DNA of 64,000 nt from Gigaspora rosea (GCA_003550325.1 QKWP01001075.1:1-64000); one strand, 5' to 3'. Shown: positions 11,738-24,107, numbered from the stretch's first letter. A program made the numbers and translations. The notes: a model not told the origin generated them from the letters alone.

Positions 11738-12474
11738 TTCATAGCGTAACTTTCATTTAAACTATCATAAATTATATCTAAGCAGCTATTGTAATAAGTA
11801 CGTCATAATAGTATTATAAAATTTATTCGTCATACAAGTTTCTTTATTAGCAAAATCTTTAATCCTGAATGCGTTTAAGTATATTAAAGATCAAATTAAA
11901 TTTATTAATACTAACATTAACTAAGGGACACACTCTTTGTTATCTGAATCTAAAAATCAAGATAATTTATCAATTAAAGAAATTATCGATCTTTCAGATT
12001 TGGCTTTATTGGTAATAATAATTCATTTATTGAAAATAAGGCAAGACATTAAATAACATAGCTCAAGGAAATCATAAATCGTAATCCAAAAATGAAGAGA
12101 TTGAATAACTAAAACAATGAATTAATTTACTTAACATATATTTTACATACATTATATATTTTATACATGTAAAAATTATAACAGAAATAAATTTATAATA
12201 AAGTATAGCATACACGTGAGTTACAGCACATAAAGTTATGTTACAATACATAAAATATATACATTGTTATGATAAACTAAAAAATAAATGTTACAAGAAG
12301 TTATATCTTATTTGCGATGCAGCATATCCCAATACCTTGAGTATCTAATGTAGCCATGAACTTTCATTTTCTGCTGAAAGCCTTCACGAATTAAAAAAGA
12401 ACCACAGGATTTTGATTAAATAGCAAGACGGTTGGATATCAGATTTCATCTTTTCAAAAGTCCTTTTGCTTCAC
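11738..12474. other. AT-rich spacer
   Basis: Contains the presumed 3' flank of the minus-strand small gene. A short coding-like run on the minus strand at about 12320-12390 (residues KVHGYIRYSRYWDMLHRK before a stop) is out of register with that gene and could be a decayed exon. Confidence 0.3.
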
Positions 12475-12702
12475 TTAATTTGATTCATACTGTACAAATG
12501 AAGAGCCAGAAAATAATACGTCTGAAAAGTCTATATTTTGTAGAGGAACTATTTGAGCTTCCGTGTGTTGTATTTCAGTGAATGGGTTGGCACCATTGAT
12601 TAAATGTTCGGCAACCGCAATAATAGGTGGATTTATATGTGTTGTAGTATTTTGAGATATTGAAGGCTGAACGCCAGTAGTTCGACTTGTAAGATTACTC
12701 AT
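12475..12702 (-). CDS. Hypothetical small protein, 75 residues
   Basis: An intronless frame starting MSNLTSRTTGVQPSISQ and ending FVQYESN. It is rich in Ser, Thr, Asn and Gln, with no signal peptide, membrane segment or known motif. Support comes from context: on the coding strand a TATAAAATC box and a pyrimidine-rich start-like stretch (CTTTTCCCTTCTTACAC) lie within about 130 bp upstream, as at the microgenes at 36 and 55 kb. Composition is less AT-extreme than its flanks. It may equally be the first exon or surviving N-terminus of a larger dead gene. Confidence 0.4.
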   Translation of the reverse strand: MSNLTSRTTGVQPSISQNTTTHINPPIIAVAEHLINGANPFTEIQHTEAQIVPLQNIDFSDVLFSGSSFVQYESN

Positions 12703-14410
12703 TATGAAAATTATTTTCAGAGAAGAGATAAATTTGACACAAGCTCTTGGATTTGAAAAGATGTTTTGGATGGAAATTTCGGTGATTTTATAATGTTTTT
12801 GGTTTTTGCAAACAATGTGTAAGAAGGGAAAAGAGTATATAATTTCTTTATTATACAGTAAAGATTACAATTGACACTTTTAAACATGGTAAAATAAATA
12901 TTTATTTCGATTGTACACTGAAGTTAACTGTAATTGTAATATATTCTTTTTTTCAATTATTGACACTCGGCTTTTTCATATGTAAGTGTCAACAGATATA
13001 TCTATCTTGACGATAACCTGTTTAAAAATATATCAATACTAAAAATATGCATATTAACAGATCAGATGATATAGTGTATATAATTGACCATTGTTAAATT
13101 TTAATATAACTTATGTAAATTTATATGTAAATTTATTTGAAAAAAAAATTTTTTTTTGATTACAATATTATTAATTTTTATTAAAACGCCATTATTTATC
13201 ATATTAAACTTTGCGGGGTAACGAGTAACGGATATGGGGTGCATAGTTGCGTAATATAGACACTATATATATATATATATAATAAATACCTAAATTACCT
13301 TAAATTTTAGGTTTGTTGCAGGAGTTTACCCTTATGCGAAAATGATCTATAAAATTTAGGCTCGGAACGAATAAAGAATTGCAGGATCTTCGGATCTTCA
13401 TGCAACATAGACAGCCGGTCTTTAAAACCGAGGCTGAAATTTTTTTTAATCCTCAGTCTCAAATTAATTAGAACTGGGGCTGGACTGGATCTGCTCTGCC
13501 AAGCTAAAACCTAATTTTCAACCTAAGTAATGGTATAATTATTTAGGAAATAGCCAGAGTAGAGTATCGAGTAAAGCGGGGGCTCTCAATTCTGGGACGC
13601 CCATGTAACAGTCGACCAATCAAATGGTAGCACATATACTCTATTCAATTTTCCAATCCCATTTTTTAATTTTATTTCCTGTTCCGGATTACAGTATAAT
13701 TATCTTATTAAATAACAGAATTCATCAATATATGCGTCTCCAAAATGTTTGATTTGGTGTTTAAAGTAGGAAAAAATTATTATTAGGTTTGTAGTTTATA
13801 GAGCAAAAATAATTATTTAAAATTTTTAAAAATATTTTTAAATGCTTTGAACAATAGCAATAACTATCATATTTTTATTACTAAACTGCGAAAACAAAAA
13901 AAGAAGAATCAATGAATTAACGAACAATAAGATTAGACAACAAAACAAAAGAAAGTAATTATTTATAACCTTGGTTTATTAGTAAATATAAATTTATTTT
14001 AAATTCTTCAATTATATTTTTATTACATCATGGTAAAATTATATTTTTATTACATCATAGTCAAATTATAAACTACGTATAAGATTTATATGACATGTTT
14101 TTTATTAGAACAATATAAAAATTTTTAAGCTTATCAATTATCACAGATTTTCATATGACGTTTTGCAGATCTTTCGCTTTTTGCATCTTAAAGTATTTAT
14201 TTAACTGAAAATGGAATGTCTGTATTATTAATCAACTGAAAATCATATGAACGTACCGATTTTCTCTTTCTTGGGTAGCAAGTATGCAAGTTTCAAATGC
14301 TTCGAATATTTCTTATCCTTGAAAAATTGTGATTTACTCGATTTACTCAATTAAGCAGATTCAGTTGTTCTGGCCGTTTCTATCACATTAATATTTTTGT
14401 GGTCAGTATC
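12703..14410. other. AT-rich spacer with decayed MITE tips and short tandem duplication
   Basis: The first 150 bp are the putative promoter of the minus-strand small gene. A (TA) run lies at about 13262-13282. A MITE tip (TTCTGGGACGCCCATGTA) is at about 13589-13606, without a clear partner. A 29-bp unit containing TATTTTTATTACATCAT is tandemly doubled at 14011-14068. Nothing else recognised. Confidence 0.4.
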
Positions 14411-14414
14411 CGCA

Positions 14415-14433
14415 TACGTACGTACGTACGTAC
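14415..14433. repeat. (ACGT)n microsatellite
   Basis: TACGTACGTACGTACGTAC, a self-complementary tetranucleotide run of under five units. Confidence 0.9.
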
Positions 14434-15021
14434 AGTACATAAGTCTAGAACCCGGAATCGTTCACGTGTTTTAATATGTACTCTTCAAGGTTTAAATCCG
14501 GTATACCTACAGGTTTTCGCACATTAATTACGAAAGAAATACAATGGTGATGATTGAATCCATTCATATCCTTCAATAAAATATTTTCTGTTACGGGTAA
14601 GCGAAATGAGTCATCTTCTTATTTAAGTAAAATGAATACACAATATTAAAGCTGGATATTATGTTTCTAGGTTGATCGATATTTGACTTATATTAATCGA
14701 ATTATTAAAATAAATTATGAAAGATAAATTAATTATCTTCGTGTATTTGCAAATAGAAAAGCAGTTGATGTTTCAATAATCCTTAATTGTCTAAAAAATG
14801 AAAAAAAATGCATAATTACATCGTTTAAAGATCTTACCTATATAAATTATCAACCAATATCATCATGATTGGTTTGCCCTTGGTTTAGAACAACAATTTT
14901 TATGGTTTAGTAATACATCCGAATAATTTTCTTGACATCTCTGACTATAAAACTTTTGAAATAATATTTATATACTTAAATTTAAACAATTTTAAGGCGT
15001 TCTCAAGTATCACTCTAGATC

Positions 15022-15278
15022 CATATGAAAAGTTTTTAGGAATTTTAGTGAATTATACGGAATATTTAGTATAATTCTGTATGTAATACGGAATTCGCCG
15101 CAAATTCCGTAGTTTATATACGGAATATGCATAAGGAATTAAAGCCATTTCTTTATAGATTCCATATCATTTCACAGACATATAAAATATGGAATTTGCG
15201 GCGAGTTCCTTATGTAATACGGAATTATTAAAATATTCCATATAATTTATTGAAATTCCGTAAAACTTTTTTCATAGG
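15022..15278. mobile_element. Long-arm foldback MITE, GGAATT(C)-rich
   Basis: About 257 bp. The left arm with GAAAAGTTTTTAGGAATTTT, ACGGAATATTTAGTATAATTC and CGCCGCAAATTCC is mirrored on the right, over arms of more than 100 bp. Repeated TACGGAAT/ATTCCGTA words lie inside. No clear target duplication. Confidence 0.65.
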
Positions 15279-15748
15279 GAATGCGATTTCTAGTGATCAA
15301 AATAGTGCGTAAGCATTTAGAAAATCTGGGACAGTGTTGCGTTGACTTCGATCTTATCATAATTCCTGGAATACCTGATAAAAATTGGACGAATAATTTT
15401 TCTGCCAATTCGATTAGGTTTGTAATTTCGTCATGATCCGTATGATAAAAATGATTTTATTTTGTATCGTAATTGTTTTACAGATCGTTGTAACAATAAC
15501 GTTAACATTTATTAAATTTCGTTCGAATGCTTATCCGACATGTTTAATCTGTTTTTAGTTTGTATAATAATTTACTGAAAGACTGCTCTTTTCAACCAAT
15601 AAAAAATATAAAGAATCTATATATAAATTAAACTTTTACAATAACCATATTGCATCAGTTAGCGTACATATTAAAAAAGACACTGTATATAAAAATATTA
15701 CATTTTATTTATATATACAAGTTGGTTCATATAAGACTAGTTTTGCGC

Positions 15749-15970
15749 CTACTCAGAATTCATTAAAATTTTAAGATATTTTATATCGATCATGTTCAAT
15801 GAACGTGGTTCTCCTGAAAGTGATGGAAACTTTTCAATACATCCGTATCTTTGAAAGTGCTTGAGAACTCGACTTATAGAAGATATTAAGTGCTTAGCAA
15901 TTTTTCGAAATGATAGGCCTCCTAAATTTTTTTCGACTATTTTCCAGCGAAAATGCTTTGAAAATATCAT
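15749..15970 (-). pseudogene. Tc1/mariner-type transposase fragment (N-terminal helix-turn-helix)
   Basis: A 73-codon frame reading FRWKIVEKNLGGLSFRKIAK, then SISRVLKHFQRYG and PSLSGEPRSLN. This is the paired-like helix-turn-helix of Tc1-type transposases with the start of the GRPR-like linker (here GEPR). The DDE catalytic domain is missing. Downstream on the same strand (15717-15750) GGCGCAAAACTAGTC and TATATGAACCAAC look like a TIR remnant, so this may be an internally deleted element: helix-turn-helix joined to a terminus. Confidence 0.6.
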
Positions 15971-16180
15971 ATTCCTGCATCAATCAGCGATACAGTATTC
16001 AATAATATTTATATTAGTTACATGATCTTAAATTACTACGTACGTATTTTTATTGAATCTATTATGCCGAAATCGGCCGAAAAATCATTCAGCCAGTTTT
16101 TATCATGTGTTCCATAATAATAATAAAAAGATCTTTTCTGAAATTTCAATATAATTATTTTTCGAATAAAATGAATATTA

Positions 16181-16545
16181 AAGTTGATTTTTCGTTTTGC
16201 ATTACATGGAATCTGAAAACTTGGGTCGGTCGGTCTATTTTTTTTTTTTTTTTTTTTTAATTTACTGTAAATTAATAGAATAATGTTCACACCTAAGGTT
16301 ATGCAATTTTAATTTTTCATTTTGCACAACAAGGAATCAAAAAAATTGGTCGGCAGTCATATTTTTTCCGTCAGTCCTATCGGACAATTACGGTCTCCAA
16401 CGGTGACACCGGATAAGAATAGCGGAAAAAAATAAATGCCAAAAAATCGAACAATTGACACAATTGGGAATCTAAAAAAAAAAAAAATTTTTTTTGAAAA
16501 ATTGAAAAATGGGTCGGCGGGTAATGCAAAACGAAAAATCAACTT
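16181..16545. mobile_element. MITE, AAGTTGATTTTTCG ends, TA duplication
   Basis: 365 bp, TIRs AAGTTGATTTTTCGTTTTGC at both ends, continuing ATTAC, with TA at 16179-16180 and 16546-16547. It contains poly(T) and poly(A) runs and several GGTCGGCGG-like words. Frames here are low-complexity shadows. Confidence 0.75.
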
Positions 16546-17109
16546 TACGTGGCCTTAAGTATGAATAATAGAGCGATCAGAAAATACTGACCCGGGCGGG
16601 TCAGATACTTGACTCGGGTCATAACCCGGTTCCGACCGGGTAATAGCTCTAATGAATAATGTATTTACATATAATATCGTAGTAAAAATAATATTGAAAC
16701 AGAAAATAATGATAATGTTGAAAAAACTATAAAATATGTGATAGAAATATCACAAAAACTGGTTTAAAAATTTTATTTGCAATTATTAAAACTCACCATA
16801 CATAAGCAAGAAAAATTACTATTTCTATCAGTATAAAATACTTTATAATTTTGCAATAGGACAAATTTCAGGTTAAATAGCTTCTTTATTATGAACAAAG
16901 GAAAATTGACGAAAGATAAAAAAAAAAAAAAAGTACATTCTTATGACAGCGGCTATGAACAAACTTAAAAAGAGAATTATAAATAAAAAAAAAGAATGCC
17001 CGTTAAAGCATTGTATAATTATCGCAACATTGTTAAAAAAGCTTAATATTTCTGCATATTAAATAAATTTAAATCGTGTTTCGATTTAAGTATGTATTAT
17101 TTATGTCGT
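16546..17109. other. Spacer with short GC-rich GACCCGGG cluster
   Basis: GACCCGGG/CCCGGTC words with inverted symmetry lie at about 16590-16640. The rest is A-rich simple sequence, with no gene or repeat boundary. Confidence 0.35.
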
Positions 17110-18038
17110 ACGTCGAAATGGAATTATTGCGGATTTAGAATCCACTTAGGTTGGAACGGAATTCTAAATTGGTACGAAACTTAAAAGCAACTTAAGTTGA
17201 TTCTAAATTTGATGATTGTAAATTTAATGTCAAGTTGATTTTAAATTCAATGCCATATATCATACCGTTATGTCAAAATAAAATAAACCATTTTTATGAT
17301 TTTATTATTTCACTTTTTCGTCCTTTGCAAAAACTCTATCCGGTTACTAAATCTCAAGATTAGCCCATAATGCATTTGAAGAAATGCTTTCCAAATATTT
17401 TAGCAGCAGATCTCGACGTAAATCCTTTATAGCACGTGAATTCTTTGATTATTTGTATTAAGGTTTTACATAGATCCAGAAAACACAAGAAAACGATCGA
17501 AAGGCATTCCATTCCCACTGCAAGATCCTCGAATGACACATATTGCTTGGATACAATTCCGGCATTATTAGATTACTTATAAGTTTCTAAAATTAAATAC
17601 TGTAGTACAGTCGACCTTGGAAATTTGAACGTTCCTATAACACCTTCAGATATAACGAGCACAAAAATTTTCTATAACGAATGCTTTTCAACGTACGTAA
17701 ACGTTCAAGAAGTGTCTATTATGCAATCTTTCTCACAATTAGATGACATTAACTGCAAATACAAAAAGTCATTGCAAATGGAAAAATTTGTACCGTGCGA
17801 AATACTAGCAATGTATGTAAAAACTTCATGTAATACTTTAAAAAATAAACCCTATATTAAGCGACTTAAATTTCAAAACAAAGCATAGATGAAATAATTT
17901 GGAATACACATAATTTTAGTGTATGTTGAATTTGAATTCTTTAACGACTCAGGCACATTTTAGAATTCTATTACAACCTATGTTTATTTGGAATCAATCT
18001 AGGTGGATTCTAAATTCACAATAATTCCATTCCGACGT
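17110..18038. mobile_element. TIR element, about 0.93 kb (ACGTCGAAATGGAATTATTG)
   Basis: Left end ACGTCGAAATGGAATTATTG and right end, read inward, ACGTCGGAATGGAATTATTG, followed on both sides by the shared block ATTTAGAATCCAC. Inside, GATTCTAAATT words repeat. At 17606-17640 an internal CAGTCGACCTTGGAAATTTG resembles a pogo/Fot1-type terminus with no partner. An 87-codon frame from 17625 uses a TTG start and matches nothing I know. No firm target duplication. Confidence 0.55.
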
Positions 18039-18131
18039 TATACTGTTATTCGGAGATTAACGCAACCTGTCCCGGTAATGACAAATATTATGATGCAATT
18101 TTAGCTATTCTTAGATAAAGTCATAATAATA

Positions 18132-18337
18132 GAACAGGGTGAAACCTGAGCCACTAGCTAGTAAAATTCTCTATGTGGAGTGAAATCTGAGTTTGAGTTA
18201 GGGTTAGGGTGAAAATTCGAGTTTAGTTATGTTTTTTATTATACAAAAGCGGATTTCAACCCTCATGTGATCTACATAGCAGTTTTCACTCTACATAGCG
18301 AATTTTACTAGCTGGTGATTCAGGTTTCACCCTGTCG
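18132..18337. mobile_element. MITE family M1 (CAGGGTGAAACCTGAG), copy 2, inverted
   Basis: 206 bp, TA on both sides (18130-18131, 18338-18339). Its reverse complement aligns with 6538-6703 through the central TTTTTATTATA, AAAGCGGATTTCA and CCCTCA(C/T)GTGATC blocks. It carries an internal GTTAGGGTTAGGG stretch lacking in copy 1. Confidence 0.75.
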
Positions 18338-18472
18338 TATAATAATTAATTGAAAAACCAACTATATAATTTTAACCAACACGGCCAATCAAATGGTTAA
18401 AAGTAGTACATTAAACGTATGGTTATTTATTTGACCAATCAAATTTATTAAAAAAATGTACGTAACTATTAG

Positions 18473-19334
18473 TAGTGATTCTGGCCGATCAAAATTTATC
18501 GGCTAGGCTAAGCCGATAAATTTTGATCGGCTTAGCTGGCTTAGCTGATTTTCTAATTAGACTATTAGCATGTGAATACTGACTATATAACTTATTAATT
18601 AATGTTGTGTTTGCACGTGTGGTGAATGAAAATGTTCATGTAAATATGTGTGTAAATAAAATGTTTTTTGTAGAAAAAAAGTTCGCACATATGACAATTG
18701 CAATAATAAAAACATGAATAAGAGAATCTATATTACAATAATGAATGGCCTGAGTGTTATTTTGATTTGCGAATTCGATCAAATGTTCATAAACATTACT
18801 TATTGTATGGGTCTTATGTAACAACCTGTACTTTTTTCACTCATTTATTGGCATATGTTTAAAAAATAAAACTAAATCGGAACACTTTAATATTGATAAA
18901 AGTATGAAAGTATCCCGATTTAATTATTTTATTGTTTTTATTGAGGTGAAGGTGACGTACAGGTTGTTCCCGTACAATAATATAGGGATTGTATAAATAA
19001 CTAAATTTGCGTGGTTAACCCGTGTCACATGGCCGAAGGCCATGTGACCCAGTACAAATTTAGTTATTTTCTACAACATAGTATCATGTGCATTTAAACG
19101 CATTTAAATATTACGATGTGCATCTTATAGTACTATTGTATGAGAATTGTTTAACCAAGCATCGCTTTAACAGGTTTTTTTTCTCGATTATAGTGCATGA
19201 CGATCACTATAAAAAATGTCTTTTGTGCGTAATACGCGTAAATTATATTTTCTATTTTTGGGGAATAAAAATCGACCGGCTAAGCCGAAAATTTTTTGGC
19301 TTAGCCGACTTTGTCATATCGGCCAGAATCACTA
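18473..19334. mobile_element. Non-autonomous hAT element, copy B
   Basis: 862 bp with TIR TAGTGATTCTGGCCGAT and the perfect 8-bp duplication ACTATTAG (18465-18472, 19335-19342). Same orientation and nearly the same sequence as copy A. Differences are scattered substitutions, a 22-bp-scale deletion near the right subterminal motif and a shortened right arm of the internal hairpin (18996-19069). Non-coding. Confidence 0.88.
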
Positions 19335-19342
19335 ACTATTAG

Positions 19343-20211
19343 TTGCAACCTAAATCACGATTTGAAAAATTTTGACCAATTTGAATCACTAAGTTTATTT
19401 AGTGAATTTTTTTGTCTAGGATTATTGTCACCTAATCTGCCGCGAGAAGTAGCAGTAATTACCACAACTTAGAAAACAAGCAAGGTATTATTAATAATCT
19501 ATACAGATCAATTGTTTTAATAATTGAAAAGTTATATACGTTACTAGTAGAATAAGTTATTAGCAAAGTGATCGAAGAATGATTTCATAAACGTAATATG
19601 TACGTACCTTAAGTGATTATTTTGCAGGATAGCTTTTTTTAAACGTTATATCAACAAATCAGAAAATGTTTTATGATTAATGTATCGTGAGGGTTCAACT
19701 CTCATATTTATAGATGGGTGAAATTGCCTTTCTTAATAGAAAAAATTATTGAAATTGAATTGCTGAAATTGATTAATGTAGAAATTGGTGAAATTAGTTT
19801 TTTAACTCATAAAGATTAAATTTTACTAAATTAAGTACTGTTTAAATATTTTAAACTAAGATAAACCAAACAACATAACTGTTTTATAATCTTTTATTTA
19901 AAAAAATATTAAAATGTAGAAATTATAATAAAATTTTAAAAATATGAAAATGAATTTCACCCCACCTATGCTCATAATTCACATAGGATTAGACATTAAA
20001 ATCACGGCGAGTAGACAGGTTGAACTCTATATTTAAAAACTCCAAATGCATAAACAATGTGTCGGTATGTACTGTAAATAAAGGGTTTGCCCTACCTTCT
20101 AATTAGGGATGGGCTATCACGCATGACATACAGTATATTTCTGATATTTTACTGATGAATAAAATAATACTTTCGTTCAAATAAAGATCCGGATTTAAAT
20201 TTGATTAAATT
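19343..20211. other. AT-rich spacer with GGTGAAAT-type foldback
   Basis: GGGTTCAACTCT near 19690 and GGTTGAACTCT near 20017, with GGGTGAAATTG near 19714 and AATTTCACCCC near 19953, suggest a decayed inverted-repeat element between them. No gene seen. Confidence 0.35.
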
Positions 20212-20946
20212 GGAGAAACAGCTTTGTTCAATGATGTTGTTTTACCAACTGCATGGGATATTGATGGTAATTTATAGTTTATTAGCATGGGTTCAAATGG
20301 GCTTAAAGTAAAGTATACGGGTAAGAAATGCAATAAATTTATACACTATATTAATAGTTCATCTAAATCATATCATATTGTTAATTTATTAAAAATTTTA
20401 AAGATCCTAATGATCTTAAAGCTGGTATAGTTCAAGCCAATCATCAGTGTGAAATATTCATTTTGAAGTTAAAATTATAGATAAAGGAAAAAATGAGTAA
20501 ATTTACCAATATATCATGTCATAAATTTTATTGAAATAATATTATATAATCTTGATTCTATAACTGGGGTTGGTTGTTATACAAGGCAACCAATAATAAT
20601 AAAAAAAAGATATTCAAAATATGTACAAATTTTTAATTTTATTATTATGGATTAATACCTGCTACATATCATAAATATTCCTTAAGACAGGAAAATAAGG
20701 AATATGAATCATGAGTGTCTGGTTATGATGATCTTTTAGTTCCGGATGCTGTGTGCCCAAACTTACTAGTTTGGGATTAGGTAGAAACCCAAATAATATT
20801 TACTAGTTTCGCAAATGCCTCTAATTTGCCATAATGTCAAACAGTTTTGGCATGTGATCTATATTACGCTAGAAACCAAATCTTTACATGCAAAAATTAT
20901 GGTTGGGACTTATTTAGTATGACAAATAGTTTCACTGAATTCATAT
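20212..20946 (+). pseudogene. Decayed SPRY-domain protein (RanBP9/RanBPM-like, AM-fungal type)
   Basis: Successive fragments in shifting frames follow the order of a SPRY fold: ALFNDVVLPTAWDIDGN, then GSNGLKVKYTG (stop between), AGIVQANHQC, FEVKIIDKGK in the next frame, and after further damage CDLYYARNQIFTCKNYGWDL, matching the NQIFYTKNG strand of SPRY proteins. SPRY domains bind partner proteins; RanBP9-like members scaffold ubiquitin-ligase complexes. Stops and frameshifts show it is dead. The reading stops exactly where the MITE at 20949 begins, and no continuation beyond the MITE is convincing. Confidence 0.6.
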
Positions 20947-20948
20947 TA

Positions 20949-21548
20949 CAGTCAGACCTCCCTAAGTGCACCCTCCCTAAGTGCACACCCTTCTTAAGTG
21001 CACACCTTAGCCCGGTCCAAAGCTTTGGACCTAATGATAAGTGCACACCCTCTATACTCTGCGCGTGCATAGATTTTATAGATTTTGTTTAGACTTAATA
21101 TGCACCTCCATAAATGCACACATGTGATCTATATAAAAATTCGACCAATTAAAATAGGATTCGATATTAACAAAATCACATGTGAAATCGTACAAAGCAG
21201 TTAGATAACAATAGTGTATTTCATATTGCTATGCAATGTGCTTAGATATTTAAGTTATTGTACTTATTAATTTATTTAAATAATAAGTGTATTTATTTAC
21301 AATATTTGTTAAAATATGTTTAATTGTTCAACCATTTAATTTAGCCAGAATTAAGATAATTCTGGTCCATGATTAACATAATTTGGCCCAGCACTATAAA
21401 AAATTTTTTATGCAGTTTTAAACACATGTATTATCAATCATGTGATTGGACTTTTCTTTCTTCTGATTGGCTATACATTTTTTTATATATTCTCTATAAA
21501 TGCACTCATGTCCGGTCCTAACGGCATGCACTTCGGGAGGTCTGACTG
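20949..21548. mobile_element. pogo-like MITE family P1 (CAGTCAGACCTCC), 600 bp
   Basis: TIRs CAGTCAGACCTCCCTAAGTG and, read inward from the right, CAGTCAGACCTCCCGAAGTG, flanked by TA (20947-20948, 21549-21550). TAAGTGCAC units repeat three or more times just inside each end. The same termini recur at 58964-59306 and, degraded, at 43752-43938. TA duplication and CAGT ends fit the pogo/Tc1 superfamily. It lies in the dead SPRY gene. Confidence 0.85.
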
Positions 21549-21550
21549 TA

Positions 21551-23178
21551 ATTATGTCTGGCAACGCTCAAAAGCTTTTGCATATCTGGTTTCATGTTAG
21601 TGTAAAATTTAAGCACCGGATTGCCCGCCCGTTTACAGTATAATTACAAAATGGGCCCATTAGAGTAACCTGAGTGACTCTGCTGATCTATTTGTCATTT
21701 AAGAATTGACAAATATAACATCGATACTACGTTATTAAAGCTAAATAGCTGCTTATAATGATCAGTAATTCGATATCTTTATTAGAGATATGTCTTACAC
21801 GATACATAACATATGAAACATCTCACACAAAGGGAAATCTCTAAACATTTTCTAGCATGAATTAGTGTTTTCGAGCCTGGTTCTTAGCAAATATTAATAT
21901 GATCATTTTCTAAGTTTTGTCAATGATTTGCTAATACTGTAATATTGTTTTCTTGACATTTTATTTACTAATATTCATATTAACTTATTCGTTTTAATAC
22001 ATGTTAATTTAGTCAATAATGATTATTCATAAATCAAGATAAGCTATTCATTTTTTTCATTCGAGGTATTTAAAAGTATATCTAAATGGTATCACCTGAT
22101 GTCTCCGGTAATTGAGTTTAAAAAAAATTAACCTATTTATTTTTCATTATATTAATTAATAGATGAATATGCGATTATTTGACAATTGAGATATTTAGAA
22201 TAGACACTGAATAGACTATTTGATTTATTAGAATCACTCGGATAGTAATAACTACAGTATAAACTAATTAATGGATATTTGTATTATACATTTCACCTGG
22301 GTGACTCTTATATAGGTACAGTCCAGGGCGATGATTTTCTGCGTTTGCGAAATATGTTAAAAAAAAATCACGGGATAAAACCCGCGGCGTTTTATTTTAA
22401 TTTTTTTTTTAATAGCCAGATAAAGGTCGGGGTTTTTGATTTCTAAATGGGGTTGATTACTTCTAAATTTTGGCCTGGATTAGGTCTGCAATAATCGGGG
22501 TTAAATTGCCACCCAAAAGTTTTTCAGATCGTGTGCTTTGTATGATTAATTATGTGATTAATTTTTAAATAAACCTTTTTTATTGATATGTAAGTGTTAA
22601 AACAATAATGATAAATATAACAAAACTATAAATATAACAATATCTATAAGTATAATCTATATTATTAAACGGCGGGCGTGTGTCTGTCTTCTGCAATTTG
22701 ATTTGCTATTGATTCAAGTTTATTATATGATATTTTTACATATCAAAAATAAATACGCGAATAAAATTTTAAATATGCTAGCCATCTGACGATCTAATTT
22801 GAATAAACTTTTTATTTTAGAAAGTTTTGTGAACTCTACAAATAAAAAAAATTTTTTTATTCGAATTATCCCATCAAATGTAGTGATACAGGCTCACGCC
22901 AACACTTTGGGCTGATGCCAAACTTAGGGCTGATCGGCTACTTAGGCTGATTGACCGGAAAAAAATTTTCGTTTACGAAACTATAATTCAATACAGTTTA
23001 ACATATAAGTGCATGTAAATGGATATTGTAAGTATTGATCATTTTAATGCACCAATAATCATAACGATAATTTATATAAAGACTTAAGAATTGCAAAGAA
23101 ATAACATCTAATATAAAATAAAATGATTATAAATAAGGTTTAAATATGAAAATTGATGAATTCCATTATTTTTTGTGA
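21551..23178. other. AT-rich spacer
   Basis: Contains a GC clamp (ACGGGATAAAACCCGCGG) near 22370 within poly(A)/poly(T), and a CTATATTATTAAACGGCGGG motif at about 22658 reminiscent of a Helitron start but with no partner. Three GGGCTGAT-type words lie at 22900-22960. No gene seen. Confidence 0.35.
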
Positions 23179-23346
23179 AAATTCTGTGAATCTACAACAA
23201 CAAAATATGAAAAATATGAGAGTCTAAAAGATGAATTAATAGTAGCAGAAGCAATCTATGTTCCCATGATTTTCAAGCAATTTAGTGCTTTGTATATTAT
23301 AAGATATAGTAGAATTTGCAAAGAAAATTTCATAGCTTTTCTCTAA
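23179..23346 (+). pseudogene. Unrecognised coding-like fragment, 55 codons
   Basis: Open between two stops with no ATG in a starting position: KFCESTTTKYEKYESLKDEL, then IVAEAIYVPMIFKQF. Amino-acid composition (E, K, Y, aliphatic) is unlike the poly-I/N/K of random frames nearby, so it is probably a relic exon. Family unknown. Confidence 0.3.
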
Positions 23347-24078
23347 TCACTCTTCACAGCCAACACTTTTTCTAATATACTTTTACTATTATAATATTGA
23401 TAGTATAAGTCATTATAACAAGGTTTATTTTTTTGTCAGATTCCAAATTAAGTAAAATAAAATTAAGTAGTTTAGTAGTTTAACAAATGTGAATAGTCCA
23501 TTGATAGCATAGATAGAACTGTGAATAAACCAAGTATATCTTGCATATATTAAAATTATTAAAATTTAAAAATACATAATTATATTTAAAACTATAACTA
23601 GATGAAAAAATTCAATATAATATTATAGAATCATATTCTTTGATCAACAAAAAAATATTTGAAGCATGCATAAGTTTATATATCATAATAAAAAAACTGT
23701 ATAAGTATAGAAACCTTGAAATAAAATCACAAGAATAGATTGTCTAATCAGGTGCATATTTGATATAACATTTCATTTTTTATTGGACTTCATTCCTAGT
23801 ATTGTTTGACTATTAGGTATTTTTGGTATAGTAATACAGGTAAATCATTCCATTGAGTGCTATAACTAGTTACAATATAAGCTTTAGCTAGTTACAACTT
23901 AAGCTATATCTTCATTGGAACAATTTGACTATATCACTAGTTTTAACAATAAATATAAATTCTGGCTTGCTATTTATTGTCACAGATTATAATTTAAAAT
24001 GAAATCTACATTCTATACTTAACCTGCTAGCCTTCTAAAACCATTAATACTTGTTTATTATAATTTTTTTTAAAACTA

Positions 24079-24107
24079 ACCCTAACCCTAAACCCCTAAC
24101 CCTAAAA
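24079..24107 (-). repeat. Interstitial telomere-like repeat
   Basis: CTAACCCTAACCCTAAACCC followed by CTAACCCTAA: about four degenerate copies of the fungal telomeric unit TTAGGG on the minus strand, within AT-rich DNA far from any visible end. Confidence 0.7.

Noticed and set aside
22658..22700. Helitron-like 5' start (CTATATTATTAAACGGCGGG)
   Set aside because: No matching 3' hairpin and CTAG end found downstream.
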